The notes beneath the pieces are model-generated. The model was not told the origin of the DNA and made no database searches. It saw only the letters and a list, made by a program, of their open reading frames with translations. A stretch of DNA of 64,000 nucleotides from Ptiloglossa arizonensis (lineage: Eukaryota; Arthropoda; Insecta; Hymenoptera; Colletidae). Positions 1 through 12,400 of the stretch are shown piece after piece (within the stretch, counting starts at the first letter, position 1; each line of letters opens with the position of its first letter). Location of the stretch: NCBI RefSeq assembly GCF_051014685.1, contig NW_027479292.1:98273-162272 (forward strand), written 5' to 3'. Position numbers and translations under genes: made by a program.

Positions 1-80
1 AGAAATTCGCCCCATTACAACGGTATGAGTAGTTTTCCCCTAGGCCGTTCTAGTTATTCGTTTCGAGCATCAGAACTGCG

Positions 81-87
81 AAAATTT
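81..87. other. AAAATTT tract once per monomer (first copy)
   Basis: An A-tract followed directly by a T-tract recurs every 175 bp; in subfamily B it becomes AAAATTTT. Such tracts are known to bend DNA and influence nucleosome placement. With only one strong tract per monomer, the effect here is uncertain. Confidence 0.6.
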
Positions 88-134
88 GGAGTTTCTCAAG
101 CGTTTCTTACCTCAAAACTGCCATATCTCGCGAA

Positions 135-150
135 CGGATTGACCAATCCG
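135..150. repeat. 16-bp dyad present in most monomers (first copy)
   Basis: CGGATTGACCAATCCG has two perfect 7-bp arms (CGGATTG and CAATCCG) around a 2-bp centre. It is retained in the large majority of monomers, including subfamily B, where AC becomes AA in the centre (40600, 44450) and leaves the arms intact. Type c (T149) and type k (C150) each break one pair. It could form a small cruciform or bind a dimeric protein; neither is shown. A CCAAT pentamer lies within it. Confidence 0.85.
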
Positions 151-153
151 CAA

Positions 154-182
154 AGTTTCTGTTACATCTGAAAGTAGAAACT
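154..182. repeat. Junction-spanning inverted repeat (first copy)
   Basis: AGTTTCT (154-160) and AGAAACT (176-182) are perfect 7-bp inverted arms around a 15-base spacer. The pairing exists only where the following monomer starts AGAAACT; monomers starting AGAAATT (types a and e) lose the outer pairs. No function is known. Confidence 0.7.
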
Positions 183-1225
183 AGCCCCATTACAACGGTA
201 TGAGTAGTTTTCCCCTAGGCCGTTCTAGTTATTGGTTTCGAGCATCAGAACTGCGAAAATTTGGAGTTTCTCAAGCGTTTCTTACCTCAAAACTGCCATA
301 TCTCGCGAACGGATTGACCAATCCGCAAAGTTTCTGTTGCATCTGAAAGTAGAAACTAGCCCCATTACAACGGTATGAGTAGTGTTCCCCTAGGCCGTTC
401 TAGTTATTCGTTTCGAGCATCAGAACTGCAAAAATTTGGAGTTTTTCAAGCGTTTCTTACCTCAAAACTGCCATATCTCGCGAACGGATTGACCAATCTG
501 CAAAGTTTCTGTTGCATCTGAAAGTAGAAACTAGCCCCATTACAACGGTATGAGCAGTTTTCCCCTAGGCCGTTTTGGTTATTCGTTTCGAGCATCAGAA
601 CTGCGAAAATTTGGAGTTTTTCAAGCGTTTCTTACCTCAAAACTGCCATATCTCGCGAACGGATTGACCAATCCGCAAAGTTTCTGTTGCATCTGAAAGT
701 AGAAATTCGCCCCATTACAACGGTATGAGTAGTTTTCCCCTAGGCCGTTTTGGTTATTCGTTTCGAGCATCAGAACTGCGAAAATTTGGAGTTTTTCAAG
801 CGTTTCTTACCTCAAAACTGCCATATCTCGCGAACGGATTGACCAATCCGCAAAGTTTCTGTTGCATCTGAAAGTAGAAACTAGCCCCATTACAACGGTA
901 TGAGCAGTTTTCCCCTAGGCCGTTTTGGTTATTCGTTTCGAGCATCAGAACTGCGAAAATTTGGAGTTTTTCAAGCGTTTCTTACCTCAAAACTGCCATA
1001 TCTCGCGAACGGATTGACCAATCCGCAAAGTTTCTGTTGCATCTGAAAGTAGAAACTAGCCCCATTACAACGGTATGAGTAGTTTTCCCCTAGGCCGTTT
1101 TGGTTATTCGTTTCGAGCATCAGAACTGCGAAAATTTGGAGTTTTTCAAGCGTTTCTTACCTCAAAACTGCCATATCTCGCGAACGGATTGACCAATCCG
1201 CAAAGTTTCTGTTGCATCTGAAAGT

Positions 1226-2800
1226 AGAAATTCGCCCCATTACAACGGTATGAGTAGTTTTCCCCTAGGCCGTTCTAGTTATTCGTTTCGAGCATCAGAA
1301 CTGCGAAAATTTGGAGTTTCTCAAGCGTTTCTTACCTCAAAACTGCCATATCTCGCGAACGGATTGACCAATCCGCAAAGTTTCTGTTACATCTGAAAGT
1401 AGAAACTAGCCCCATTACAACGGTATGAGTAGTTTTCCCCTAGGCCGTTCTAGTTATTGGTTTCGAGCATCAGAACTGCGAAAATTTGGAGTTTCTCAAG
1501 CGTTTCTTACCTCAAAACTGCCATATCTCGCGAACGGATTGACCAATCCGCAAAGTTTCTGTTGCATCTGAAAGTAGAAACTAGCCCCATTACAACGGTA
1601 TGAGTAGTGTTCCCCTAGGCCGTTCTAGTTATTCGTTTCGAGCATCAGAACTGCGAAAATTTGGAGTTTCTCAAGCGTTTCTTACCTCAAAACTGCCATA
1701 TCTCGCGAACGGATTGACCAATCCGCAAAGTTTCTGTTACATCTGAAAGTAGAAACTAGCCCCATTACAACGGTATGAGTAGTTTTCCCCTAGGCCGTTC
1801 TAGTTATTGGTTTCGAGCATCAGAACTGCGAAAATTTGGAGTTTCTCAAGCGTTTCTTACCTCAAAACTGCCATATCTCGCGAACGGATTGACCAATCCG
1901 CAAAGTTTCTGTTGCATCTGAAAGTAGAAACTAGCCCCATTACAACGGTATGAGTAGTGTTCCCCTAGGCCGTTCTAGTTATTCGTTTCGAGCATCAGAA
2001 CTGCAAAAATTTGGAGTTTTTCAAGCGTTTCTTACCTCAAAACTGCCATATCTCGCGAACGGATTGACCAATCTGCAAAGTTTCTGTTGCATCTGAAAGT
2101 AGAAACTAGCCCCATTACAACGGTATGAGCAGTTTTCCCCTAGGCCGTTTTGGTTATTCGTTTCGAGCATCAGAACTGCGAAAATTTGGAGTTTTTCAAG
2201 CGTTTCTTACCTCAAAACTGCCATATCTCGCGAACGGATTGACCAATCCGCAAAGTTTCTGTTGCATCTGAAAGTAGAAATTCGCCCCATTACAACGGTA
2301 TGAGTAGTTTTCCCCTAGGCCGTTTTGGTTATTCGTTTCGAGCATCAGAACTGCGAAAATTTGGAGTTTTTCAAGCGTTTCTTACCTCAAAACTGCCATA
2401 TCTCGCGAACGGATTGACCAATCCGCAAAGTTTCTGTTGCATCTGAAAGTAGAAACTAGCCCCATTACAACTGTATGAGCAGTTTTCCCCTAGGCCGTTT
2501 TGGTTATTCGTTTCGAGCATCAGAACTGCGAAAATTTGGAGTTTTTCAAGCGTTTCTTACCTCAAAACTGCCATATCTCGCGAACGGATTGACCAATCCG
2601 CAAAGTTTCTGTTGCATCTGAAAGTAGAAACTAGCCCCATTACAACGGTATGAGTAGTTTTCCCCTAGGCCGTTTTGGTTATTCGTTTCGAGCATCAGAA
2701 CTGCGAAAATTTGGAGTTTTTCAAGCGTTTCTTACCTCAAAACTGCCATATCTCGCGAACGGATTGACCAATCCGCAAAGTTTCTGTTGCATCTGAAAGT
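1226..2800 (+). repeat. Enlarged 9-monomer HOR copy with a hybrid monomer
   Basis: The order is a-b-(c/a)-b-c-d-e-d-g. The monomer at 1576-1750 begins as type c (G34, at 1609) but ends as type a (G80, C95, C149, A164). It is followed by a repeated b and then an ordinary c. This is the expected product of an out-of-register exchange between c (third in the unit) and a (first), which would add exactly two monomers. The copy is longer than its siblings by exactly 350 bp. Confidence 0.92.
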
Positions 2801-5800
2801 AGAAATTCGCCCCATTACAACGGTATGAGTAGTTTTCCCCTAGGCCGTTCTAGTTATTCGTTTCGAGCATCAGAACTGCGAAAATTTGGAGTTTCTCAAG
2901 CGTTTCTTACCTCAAAACTGCCATATCTCGCGAACGGATTGACCAATCCGCAAAGTTTCTGTTACATCTGAAAGTAGAAACTAGCCCCATTACAACGGTA
3001 TGAGTAGTTTTCCCCTAGGCCGTTCTAGTTATTGGTTTCGAGCATCAGAACTGCGAAAATTTGGAGTTTCTCAAGCGTTTCTTACCTCAAAACTGCCATA
3101 TCTCGCGAACGGATTGACCAATCCGCAAAGTTTCTGTTGCATCTGAAAGTAGAAACTAGCCCCATTACAACGGTATGAGTAGTGTTCCCCTAGGCCGTTC
3201 TAGTTATTCGTTTCGAGCATCAGAACTGCAAAAATTTGGAGTTTTTCAAGCGTTTCTTACCTCAAAACTGCCATATCTCGCGAACGGATTGACCAATCTG
3301 CAAAGTTTCTGTTGCATCTGAAAGTAGAAACTAGCCCCATTACAACGGTATGAGCAGTTTTCCCCTAGGCCGTTTTGGTTATTCGTTTCGAGCATCAGAA
3401 CTGCGAAAATTTGGAGTTTTTCAAGCGTTTCTTACCTCAAAACTGCCATATCTCGCGAACGGATTGACCAATCCGCAAAGTTTCTGTTGCATCTGAAAGT
3501 AGAAATTCGCCCCATTACAACGGTATGAGTAGTTTTCCCCTAGGCCGTTTTGGTTATTCGTTTCGAGCATCAGAACTGCGAAAATTTGGGGTTTTTCAAG
3601 CGTTTCTTACCTCAAAACTGCCATATCTCGCGAACGGATTGACCAATCCGCAAAGTTTCTGTTGCATCTGAAAGTAGAAACTAGCCCCATTACAACGGTA
3701 TGAGCAGTTTTCCCCTAGGCCGTTTTGGTTATTCGTTTCGAGCATCAGAACTGCGAAAATTTGGAGTTTTTCAAGCGTTTCTTACCTCAAAACTGCCATA
3801 TCTCGCGAACGGATTGACCAATCCGCAAAGTTTCTGTTGCATCTGAAAGTAGAAACTAGCCCCATTACAACGGTATGAGTAGTTTTCCCCTAGGCCGTTT
3901 TGGTTATTCGTTTCGAGCATCAGAACTGCGAAAATTTGGAGTTTTTCAAGCGTTTCTTACCTCAAAACTGCCATATCTCGCGAACGGATTGACCAATCCG
4001 CAAAGTTTCTGTTGCATCTGAAAGTAGAAATTCGCCCCATTACAACGGTATGAGTAGTTTTCCCCTAGGCCGTTCTAGTTATTCGTTTCGAGCATCAGAA
4101 CTGCGAAAATTTGGAGTTTCTCAAGCGTTTCTTACCTCAAAACTGCCATATCTCGCGAACGGATTGACCAATCCGCAAAGTTTCTGTTACATCTGAAAGT
4201 AGAAACTAGCCCCATTACAACGGTATGAGTAGTTTTCCCCTAGGCCGTTCTAGTTATTGGTTTCGAGCATCAGAACTGCGAAAATTTGGAGTTTCTCAAG
4301 CGTTTCTTACCTCAAAACTGCCATATCTCGCGAACGGATTGACCAATCCGCAAAGTTTCTGTTGCATCTGAAAGTAGAAACTAGCCCCATTACAACGGTA
4401 TGAGTAGTGTTCCCCTAGGCCGTTCTAGTTATTCGTTTCGAGCATCAGAACTGCAAAAATTTGGAGTTTTTCAAGCGTTTCTTACCTCAAAACTGCCATA
4501 TCTCGCGAACGGATTGACCAATCTGCAAAGTTTCTGTTGCATCTGAAAGTAGAAACTAGCCCCATTACAACGGTATGAGCAGTTTTCCCCTAGGCCGTTT
4601 TGGTTATTCGTTTCGAGCATCAGAACTGCGAAAATTTGGAGTTTTTCAAGCGTTTCTTACCTCAAAACTGCCATATCTCGCGAACGGATTGACCAATCCG
4701 CAAAGTTTCTGTTGCATCTGAAAGTAGAAATTCGCCCCATTACAACGGTATGAGTAGTTTTCCCCTAGGCCGTTTTGGTTATTCGTTTCGAGCATCAGAA
4801 CTGCGAAAATTTGGAGTTTTTCAAGCGTTTCTTACCTCAAAACTGCCATATCTCGCGAACGGATTGACCAATCCGCAAAGTTTCTGTTGCATCTGAAAGT
4901 AGAAACTAGCCCCATTACAACGGTATGAGCAGTTTTCCCCTAGGCCGTTTTGGTTATTCGTTTCGAGCATCAGAACTGCGAAAATTTGGAGTTTTTCAAG
5001 CGTTTCTTACCTCAAAACTGCCATATCTCGCGAACGGATTGACCAATCCGCAAAGTTTCTGTTGCATCTGAAAGTAGAAACTAGCCCCATTACAACGGTA
5101 TGAGTAGTTTTCCCCTAGGCCGTTTTGGTTATTCGTTTCGAGCATCAGAACTGCGAAAATTTGGAGTTTTTCAAGCGTTTCTTACCTCAAAACTGCCATA
5201 TCTCGCGAACGGATTGACCAATCCGCAAAGTTTCTGTTGCATCTGAAAGTAGAAATTCGCCCCATTACAACGGTATGAGTAGTTTTCCCCTAGGCCGTTC
5301 TAGTTATTCGTTTCGAGCATCAGAACTGCGAAAATTTGGAGTTTCTCAAGCGTTTCTTACCTCAAAACTGCCATATCTCGCGAACGGATTGACCAATCCG
5401 CAAAGTTTCTGTTACATCTGAAAGTAGAAACTAGCCCCATTACAACGGTATGAGTAGTTTTCCCCTAGGCCGTTCTAGTTATTGGTTTCGAGCATCAGAA
5501 CTGCGAAAATTTGGAGTTTCTCAAGCGTTTCTTACCTCAAAACTGCCATATCTCGCGAACGGATTGACCAATCCGCAAAGTTTCTGTTGCATCTGAAAGT
5601 AGAAACTAGCCCCATTACAACGGTATGAGTAGTGTTCCCCTAGGCCGTTCTAGTTATTCGTTTCGAGCATCAGAACTGCAAAAATTTGGAGTTTTTCAAG
5701 CGTTTCTTACCTCAAAACTGCCATATCTCGCGAACGGATTGACCAATCTGCAAAGTTTCTGTTGCATCTGAAAATAGAAACTAGCCCCATTACAACGGTA

Positions 5801-6475
5801 TGAGCAGTTTTCCCCTAGGCCGTTTTGGTTATTCGTTTCGAGCATCAGAACTGCGAAAATTTGGAGTTTTTCAAGCGTTTCTTACCTCAAAACTGCCATA
5901 TCTCGCGAACGGATTGACCAATCCGCAAAGTTTCTGTTGCATCTGAAAGTAGAAATTCGCCCCATTACAACGGTATGAGTAGTTTTCCCCTAGGCCGTTT
6001 TGGTTATTCGTTTCGAGCATCAGAACTGCGAAAATTTGGAGTTTTTCAAGCGTTTCTTACCTCAAAACTGCCATATCTCGCGAACGGATTGACCAATCCG
6101 CAAAGTTCCTGTTGCATCTGAAAGTAGAAACTAGCCCCATTACAACGGTATGAGCAGTTTTCCCCTAGGCCGTTTTGGTTATTCGTTTCGAGCATCAGAA
6201 CTGCGAAAATTTGGAGTTTTTCAAGCGTTTCTTACCTCAAAACTGCCATATCTCGCGAACGGATTGACCAATCCGCAAAGTTTCTGTTGCATCTGAAAGT
6301 AGAAACTAGCCCCATTACAACGGTATGAGTAGTTTTCCCCTAGGCCGTTTTGGTTATTCGTTTCGAGCATCAGAACTGCGAAAATTTGGAGTTTTTCAAG
6401 CGTTTCTTACCTCAAAACTGCCATATCTCGCGAACGGATTGACCAATCCGCAAAGTTTCTGTTGCATCTGAAAGT

Positions 6476-9450
6476 AGAAATTCGCCCCATTACAACGGTA
6501 TGAGTAGTTTTCCCCTAGGCCGTTCTAGTTATTCGTTTCGAGCATCAGAACTGCGAAAATTTGGAGTTTCTCAAGCGTTTCTTACCTCAAAACTGCCATA
6601 TCTCGCGAACGGATTGACCAATCCGCAAAGTTTCTGTTACATCTGAAAGTAGAAACTAGCCCCATTACAACGGTATGAGTAGTTTTCCCCTAGGCCGTTC
6701 TAGTTATTGGTTTCGAGCATCAGAACTGCGAAAATTTGGAGTTTCTCAAGCGTTTCTTACCTCAAAACTGCCATATCTCGCGAACGGATTGACCAATCCG
6801 CAAAGTTTCTGTTGCATCTGAAAGTAGAAACTAGCCCCATTACAACGGTATGAGTAGTTTTCCCCTAGGCCGTTTTGGTTATTCGTTTCGAGCATCAGAA
6901 CTGCGAAAATTTGGAGTTTTTCAAGCGTTTCTTACCTCAAAACTGCCATATCTCGCGAACGGATTGACCAATCCGCAAAGTTTCTGTTGCATCTGAAAGT
7001 AGAAACTAGCCCCATTACAACGGTATGAGTAGTTTTCCCCTAGGCCGTTTTGGTTATTCGTTTCGAGCATCAGAACTGCGAAAATTTGGAGTTTTTCAAG
7101 CGTTTCTTACCTCAAAACTGCCATATCTCGCGAACGGATTGACCAATCCGCAAAGTTTCTGTTGCATCTGAAAGTAGAAATTCGCCCCATTACAACGGTA
7201 TGAGTAGTTTTCCCCTAGGCCGTTCTAGTTATTCGTTTCGAGCATCAGAACTGCGAAAATTTGGAGTTTCTCAAGCGTTTCTTACCTCAAAACTGCCATA
7301 TCTCGCGAACGGATTGACCAATCCGCAAAGTTTCTGTTACATCTGAAAGTAGAAACTAGCCCCATTACAACGGTATGAGCAGTTTTCCCCTAGGCCGTTT
7401 TGGTTATTCGTTTCGAGCATCAGAACTGCGAAAATTTGGAGTTTTTCATGCGTTTCTTACCTCAAAACTGCCATATCTCGCGAACGGATTGACCAATCCG
7501 CAAAGTTTCTGTTGCATCTGAAAGTAGAAACTAGCCCCATTACAAAGGTATGAGTAGTTTTCCCCTAGGCCGTTTTGGTTATTCGTTTCGAGCATCAGAA
7601 CTGCGAAAATTTGGAGTTTTTCAAGCGTTTCTAACCTCAAAACTGCCATATCTCGCGAACGGATTGACCAATCCGCAAAGTTTCTGTTGCATCTGAAAGT
7701 AGAAACTAGCCCCATTACAACGGTATGAGTAGTTTTCCCCTAGGCCGTTTTGGTTATTCGTATCGAGCATCAGAACTGCGAAAATTTGGAGTTTTTCAAG
7801 CGTTTCTTACCTCAAAACTGCCATATCTCGCGTACGGATTGACCAATCCGCAAAGTTTCTGTTGCATCTGAAAGTAGAAATTCGCCCCATTACAACGGTA
7901 TGAGTAGTTTTCCCCTAGGCCGTTCTAGTTATTCGTTTCGAGCATCAGAACTGCGAAAATTTGGAGTTTCTCAAGCGTTTCTTACCTCAAAACTGCCATA
8001 TCTCGCGAACGGATTGACCAATCCGCAAAGTTTCTGTTACATCTGAAAGTAGAAACTAGCCCCATTACAACGGTATGAGTAGTTTTCCCCTAGGCCGTTC
8101 TAGTTATTCGTTTCGAGCATCAGAACTGCGAAAATTTGGAGTTTCTCAAGCGTTTCTTACCTCAAAACTGCCATATCTCGCGAACGGATTGACCAATCCC
8201 CAAAGTTTCTGTTGCATCTGAAAGTAGAAACTAGCCCCATTACAACGGTATGAGTAGTTTTCCCCTAGGCCGTTTTGGTTATTCGTTTCGAGCATCAGAA
8301 CTGCGAAAATTTGGAGTTTTTCAAGCGTTTCTTACCTCAAAACTGCCATATCTCGCGAACGGATTGACCAATCCGCAAAGTTTCTGTTGCATCTGAAAGT
8401 AGAAATTCGCCCCATTACAACGGTATGAGTAGTTTTCCCCTAGGCCGTTTTGGTTATTCGTTTCGAGCATCAGAACTGCGAAAATTTGGAGTTTTTCAAG
8501 CGTTTCTTACCTCAAAACTGCCATATCTCGCGAACGGATTGACCAATCCGCAAAGTTTCTGTTGCATCTGAAAGTAGAAATTCGCCCCATTACAACGGTA
8601 TGAGTAGTTTTCCCCTAGGCCGTTTTGGTTATTCGTTTCGAGCATCAGAACTGCGAAAATTTGGAGTTTTTCAAGCGTTTCTTACCTCAAAACTGCCATA
8701 TCTCGCGAACGGATTGACCAATCCGCAAAGTTTCTGTTGCATCTGAAAGTAGAAACTAGCCCCATTACAACGGTATGAGCAGTTTTCCCCTAGGCCGTTT
8801 TGGTTATTCGTTTCGAGCATCAGAACTGCGAAAATTTGGAGTTTTTCAAGCGTTTCTTACCTCAAAACTGCCATATCTCGCGAAGGGATTGACCAATCCG
8901 CAAAGTTTCTGTTGCATCTGAAAGTAGAAACTAGCCCCATTACAACGGTATGAGTAGTTTTCCCCTAGGCCGTTCTAGTTATTCGTTTCGAGCATCAGAA
9001 CTGCGAAAATTTGGAGTTTCTCAAGCGTTTCTTACCTCAAAACTGCCATATCTCGCGAACGGATTGACCAATCCCCAAAGTTTCTGTTGCATCTGAAAGT
9101 AGAAACTAGCCCCATTACAACGGTATGAGTAGTTTTCCCCTAGGCCGTTTTGGTTATTCGTTTCGAGCATCAGAACTGCGAAAATTTGGAGTTTTTCAAG
9201 CGTTTCTTACCTCAAAACTGCCATATCTCGCGAACGGATTGACCAATCCGCAAAGTTTCTGTTGCATCTGAAAGTAGAAATTCGCCCCATTACAACGGTA
9301 TGAGTAGTTTTCCCCTAGGCCGCTTTGGTTATTCGTTTCGAGCATCAGAACTGCGAAAATTTGGAGTTTTTCAAGCGTTTCTTACCTCAAAACTGCCATA
9401 TCTCGCGAACGGATTGACCAATCCGCAAAGTTTCTGTTGCATCTGAAAGT
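6476..9450 (+). repeat. Mixed monomer stretch between HOR domains
   Basis: The order is a-b-g-g-a-h-i-j-a-k-g-e-e-d-k-g-e, with no complete tandem higher-order unit. New types appear: h (T99) at 7351, i (A21 and A108) at 7526, j (A62 and T133) at 7701 and k (C150) at 8051. The module i-j-a-k-g-e-e (7526-8750) recurs at 14526 and 17851, and in shortened form at 23625. No gene or non-satellite sequence is present. Confidence 0.85.
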
Positions 9451-12400
9451 AGAAATTCGCCCCATTACAACGGTATGAGTAGTTTTCCCCTAGGCCGTTC
9501 TAGTTATTCGTTTCGAGCATCAGAACTGCGAAAATTTGGAGTTTCTCAAGCGTTTCTTACCTCAAAACTGCCATATCTCGCGAACGGATTGACCAATCCG
9601 CAAAGTTTCTGTTACATCTGAAAGTAGAAACTAGCCCCATTACAACGGTATGAGTAGTTTTCCCCTAGGCCGTTCTAGTTATTGGTTTCGAGCATCAGAA
9701 CTGCGAAAATTTGGAGTTTCTCAAGCGTTTCTTACCTCAAAACTGCCATATCTCGCGAACGGATTGACCAATCCGCAAAGTTTCTGTTGCATCTGAAAGT
9801 AGAAACTAGCCCCATTACAACGGTATGAGTAGTTTTCCCCTAGGCCGTTCTAGTTATTGGTTTCGAGCATCAGAACTGCGAAAATTTGGAGTTTCTCAAG
9901 CGTTTCTTACCTCAAAACTGCCATATCTCGCGAACGGATTGACCAATCCGCAAAGTTTCTGTTGCATCTGAAAGTAGAAACTAGCCCCATTACAACGGTA
10001 TGAGTAGTGTTCCCCTAGGCCGTTCTAGTTATTCGTTTCGAGCATCAGAACTGCAAAAATTTGGAGTTTTTCAAGCGTTTCTTACCTCAAAACTGCCATA
10101 TCTCGCGAACGGATTGACCAATCTGCAAAGTTTCTGTTGCATCTGAAAGTAGAAACTAGCCCCATTACAACGGTATGAGCAGTTTTCCCCTAGGCCGTTT
10201 TGGTTATTCGTTTCGAGCATCAGAACTGCGAAAATTTGGAGTTTTTCAAGCGTTTCTTACCTCAAAACTGCCATATCTCGCGAACGGATTGACCAATCCG
10301 CAAAGTTTCTGTTGCATCTGAAAGTAGAAATTCGCCCCATTACAACGGTATGAGTAGTTTTCCCCTAGGCCGTTTTGGTTATTCGTTTCGAGCATCAGAA
10401 CTGCGAAAATTTGGAGTTTTTCAAGCGTTTCTTACCTCAAAACTGCCATATCTCGCGAACGGATTGACCAATCCGCAAAGTTTCAGTTGCATCTGAAAGT
10501 AGAAATTCGCCCCATTACAACGGTATGAGTAGTTTTCCCCTAGGCCGTTTTGGTTATTCGTTTCGAGCATCAGAACTGCGAAAATTTGGAGTTTTTCAAG
10601 CGTTTCTTACCTCAAAACTGCCATATCTCGCGAACGGATTGACCAATCCGCAAAGTTTCTGTTGCATCTGAAAGTAGAAACTAGCCCCATTACAAAGGTA
10701 TGAGTAGTTTTCCCCTAGGCCGTTTTGGTTATTCGTTTCGAGCATCAGAACTGCGAAAATTTGGAGTTTTTCAAGCGTTTCTAACCTCAAAACTGCCATA
10801 TCTCGCGAACGGATTGACCAATCCGCAAAGTTTCTGTTACATCTGAAAGTAGAAACTAGCCCCATTACAACGGTATGAGTAGTTTTCCCCTAGGCCGTTC
10901 TAGTTATTCGTTTCGAGCATCAGAACTGCGAAAATTTGGAGTTTCTCAAGCGTTTCTTACCTCAAAACTGCCATATCTCGCGAACGGATTGACCAATCCC
11001 CAAAGTTTCTGTTGCATCTGAAAGTAGAAACTAGCCCCATTACAACGGTATGAGTAGTTTTCCCCTAGGCCGTTTTGGTTATTCGTTTCGAGCATCAGAA
11101 CTGCGAAAATTTGGAGTTTTTCAAGCGTTTCTTACCTCAAAACTGCCATATCTCGCGAACGGATTGACCAATCCGCAAAGTTTCTGTTGCATCTGAAAGT
11201 AGAAATTCGCCCCATTACAACGGTATGAGTAGTTTTCCCCTAGGCCGTTCTAGTTATTCGTTTCGAGCATCAGAACTGCGAAAATTTGGAGTTTCTCAAG
11301 CGTTTCTTACCTCAAAACTGCCATATCTCGCGAACGGATTGACCAATCCGCAAAGTTTCTGTTACATCTGAAAGTAGAAACTAGCCCCATTACAACGGTA
11401 TGAGTAGTTTTCCCCTAGGCCGTTCTAGTTATTGGTTTCGAGCATCAGAACTGCGAAAATTTGGAGTTTCTCAAGCGTTTCTTACCTCAAAACTGCCATA
11501 TCTCGCGAACGGATTGACCAATCCGCAAAGTTTCTGTTGCATCTGAAAGTAGAAACTAGCCCCATTACAACGGTATGAGTAGTTTTCCCCTAGGCCGTTC
11601 TAGTTATTGGTTTCGAGCATCAGAACTGCGAAAATTTGGAGTTTCTCAAGCGTTTCTTACCTCAAAACTGCCATATCTCGCGAACGGATTGACCAATCCG
11701 CAAAGTTTCTGTTGCATCTGAAAGTAGAAACTAGCCCCATTACAACGGTATGAGTAGTGTTCCCCTAGGCCGTTCTAGTTATTCGTTTCGAGCATCAGAA
11801 CTGCAAAAATTTGGAGTTTTTCAAGCGTTTCTTACCTCAAAACTGCCATATCTCGCGAACGGATTGACCAATCTGCAAAGTTTCTGTTGCATCTGAAAGT
11901 AGAAACTAGCCCCATTACAACGGTATGAGCAGTTTTCCCCTAGGCCGTTTTGGTTATTCGTTTCGAGCATCAGAACTGCGAAAATTTGGAGTTTTTCAAG
12001 CGTTTCTTACCTCAAAACTGCCATATCTCGCGAACGGATTGACCAATCCGCAAAGTTTCTGTTGCATCTGAAAGTAGAAATTCGCCCCATTACAACGGTA
12101 TGAGTAGTTTTCCCCTAGGCCGTTTTGGTTATTCGTTTCGAGCATCAGAACTGCGAAAATTTGGAGTTTTTCAAGCGTTTCTTACCTCAAAACTGCCATA
12201 TCTCGCGAACGGATTGACCAATCCGCAAAGTTTCAGTTGCATCTGAAAGTAGAAATTCGCCCCATTACAACGGTATGAGTAGTTTTCCCCTAGGCCGTTT
12301 TGGTTATTCGTTTCGAGCATCAGAACTGCGAAAATTTGGAGTTTTTCAAGCGTTTCTTACCTCAAAACTGCCATATCTCGCGAACGGATTGACCAATCCG

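Larger units (their letters stand above)
1..175 (+). repeat. Reference monomer (type a)
   Basis: First complete monomer, used as the coordinate frame. Visible landmarks are an AvrII-type CCTAGG at 39-44, AAAATTT at 81-87, three GTTTCT hexamers at 91-96, 102-107 and 155-160, an NruI-type TCGCGA at 128-133, and a dyad at 135-150. This type is marked by TTC at 6-8, CTAG at 50-53, C95 and A164. Other common types used below: b (G59), c (G34, A80, T149), d (C30 with TTGG at 50-53), e (TTC at 6-8 with TTGG), g (CTA at 6-8 with TTGG), h (T99), i (A21 and A108; i' has A21 only), j (A62 and T133; j' has A62 only), k (C150), l (CTA at 6-8, CTAG at 50-53, G164), m (G95), n (T76 and T100), o (A80 and G99). 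The choice of start is arbitrary. Confidence 0.95.
1..6475 (+). repeat. 7-monomer HOR, 1225 bp, five copies
   Basis: The monomer order a-b-c-d-e-d-g repeats at 1-1225, 2801-4025, 4026-5250 and 5251-6475, with an enlarged nine-monomer copy at 1226-2800. Type b is marked by TTATTGG (G59), type c by G34, A80 and T149, type d by C30. Copies are nearly identical. Private changes include T2472, G3590, A5774 and C6108. High identity between HOR copies compared with neighbouring monomers is the classic sign of recent amplification by unequal exchange. Confidence 0.95.

Noticed and set aside
91..107. GTTTCT direct repeats 11 bp apart as an ancestral sub-repeat
   Set aside because: Only a hexamer is shared, T95 breaks it in many monomers, and no longer internal periodicity is visible.
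7446..7715. 89-codon minus-strand open frame, also at 10596-10865, 12346-12615, 14446-14715, 17246-17515, 17771-18040 and 23545-23814
   Set aside because: Each spans about 1.5 monomers and exists only because type i monomers carry A108, which removes a TAA stop on the minus strand. Its recurrence follows the recurrence of type i monomers. It is satellite sequence, not a gene family.
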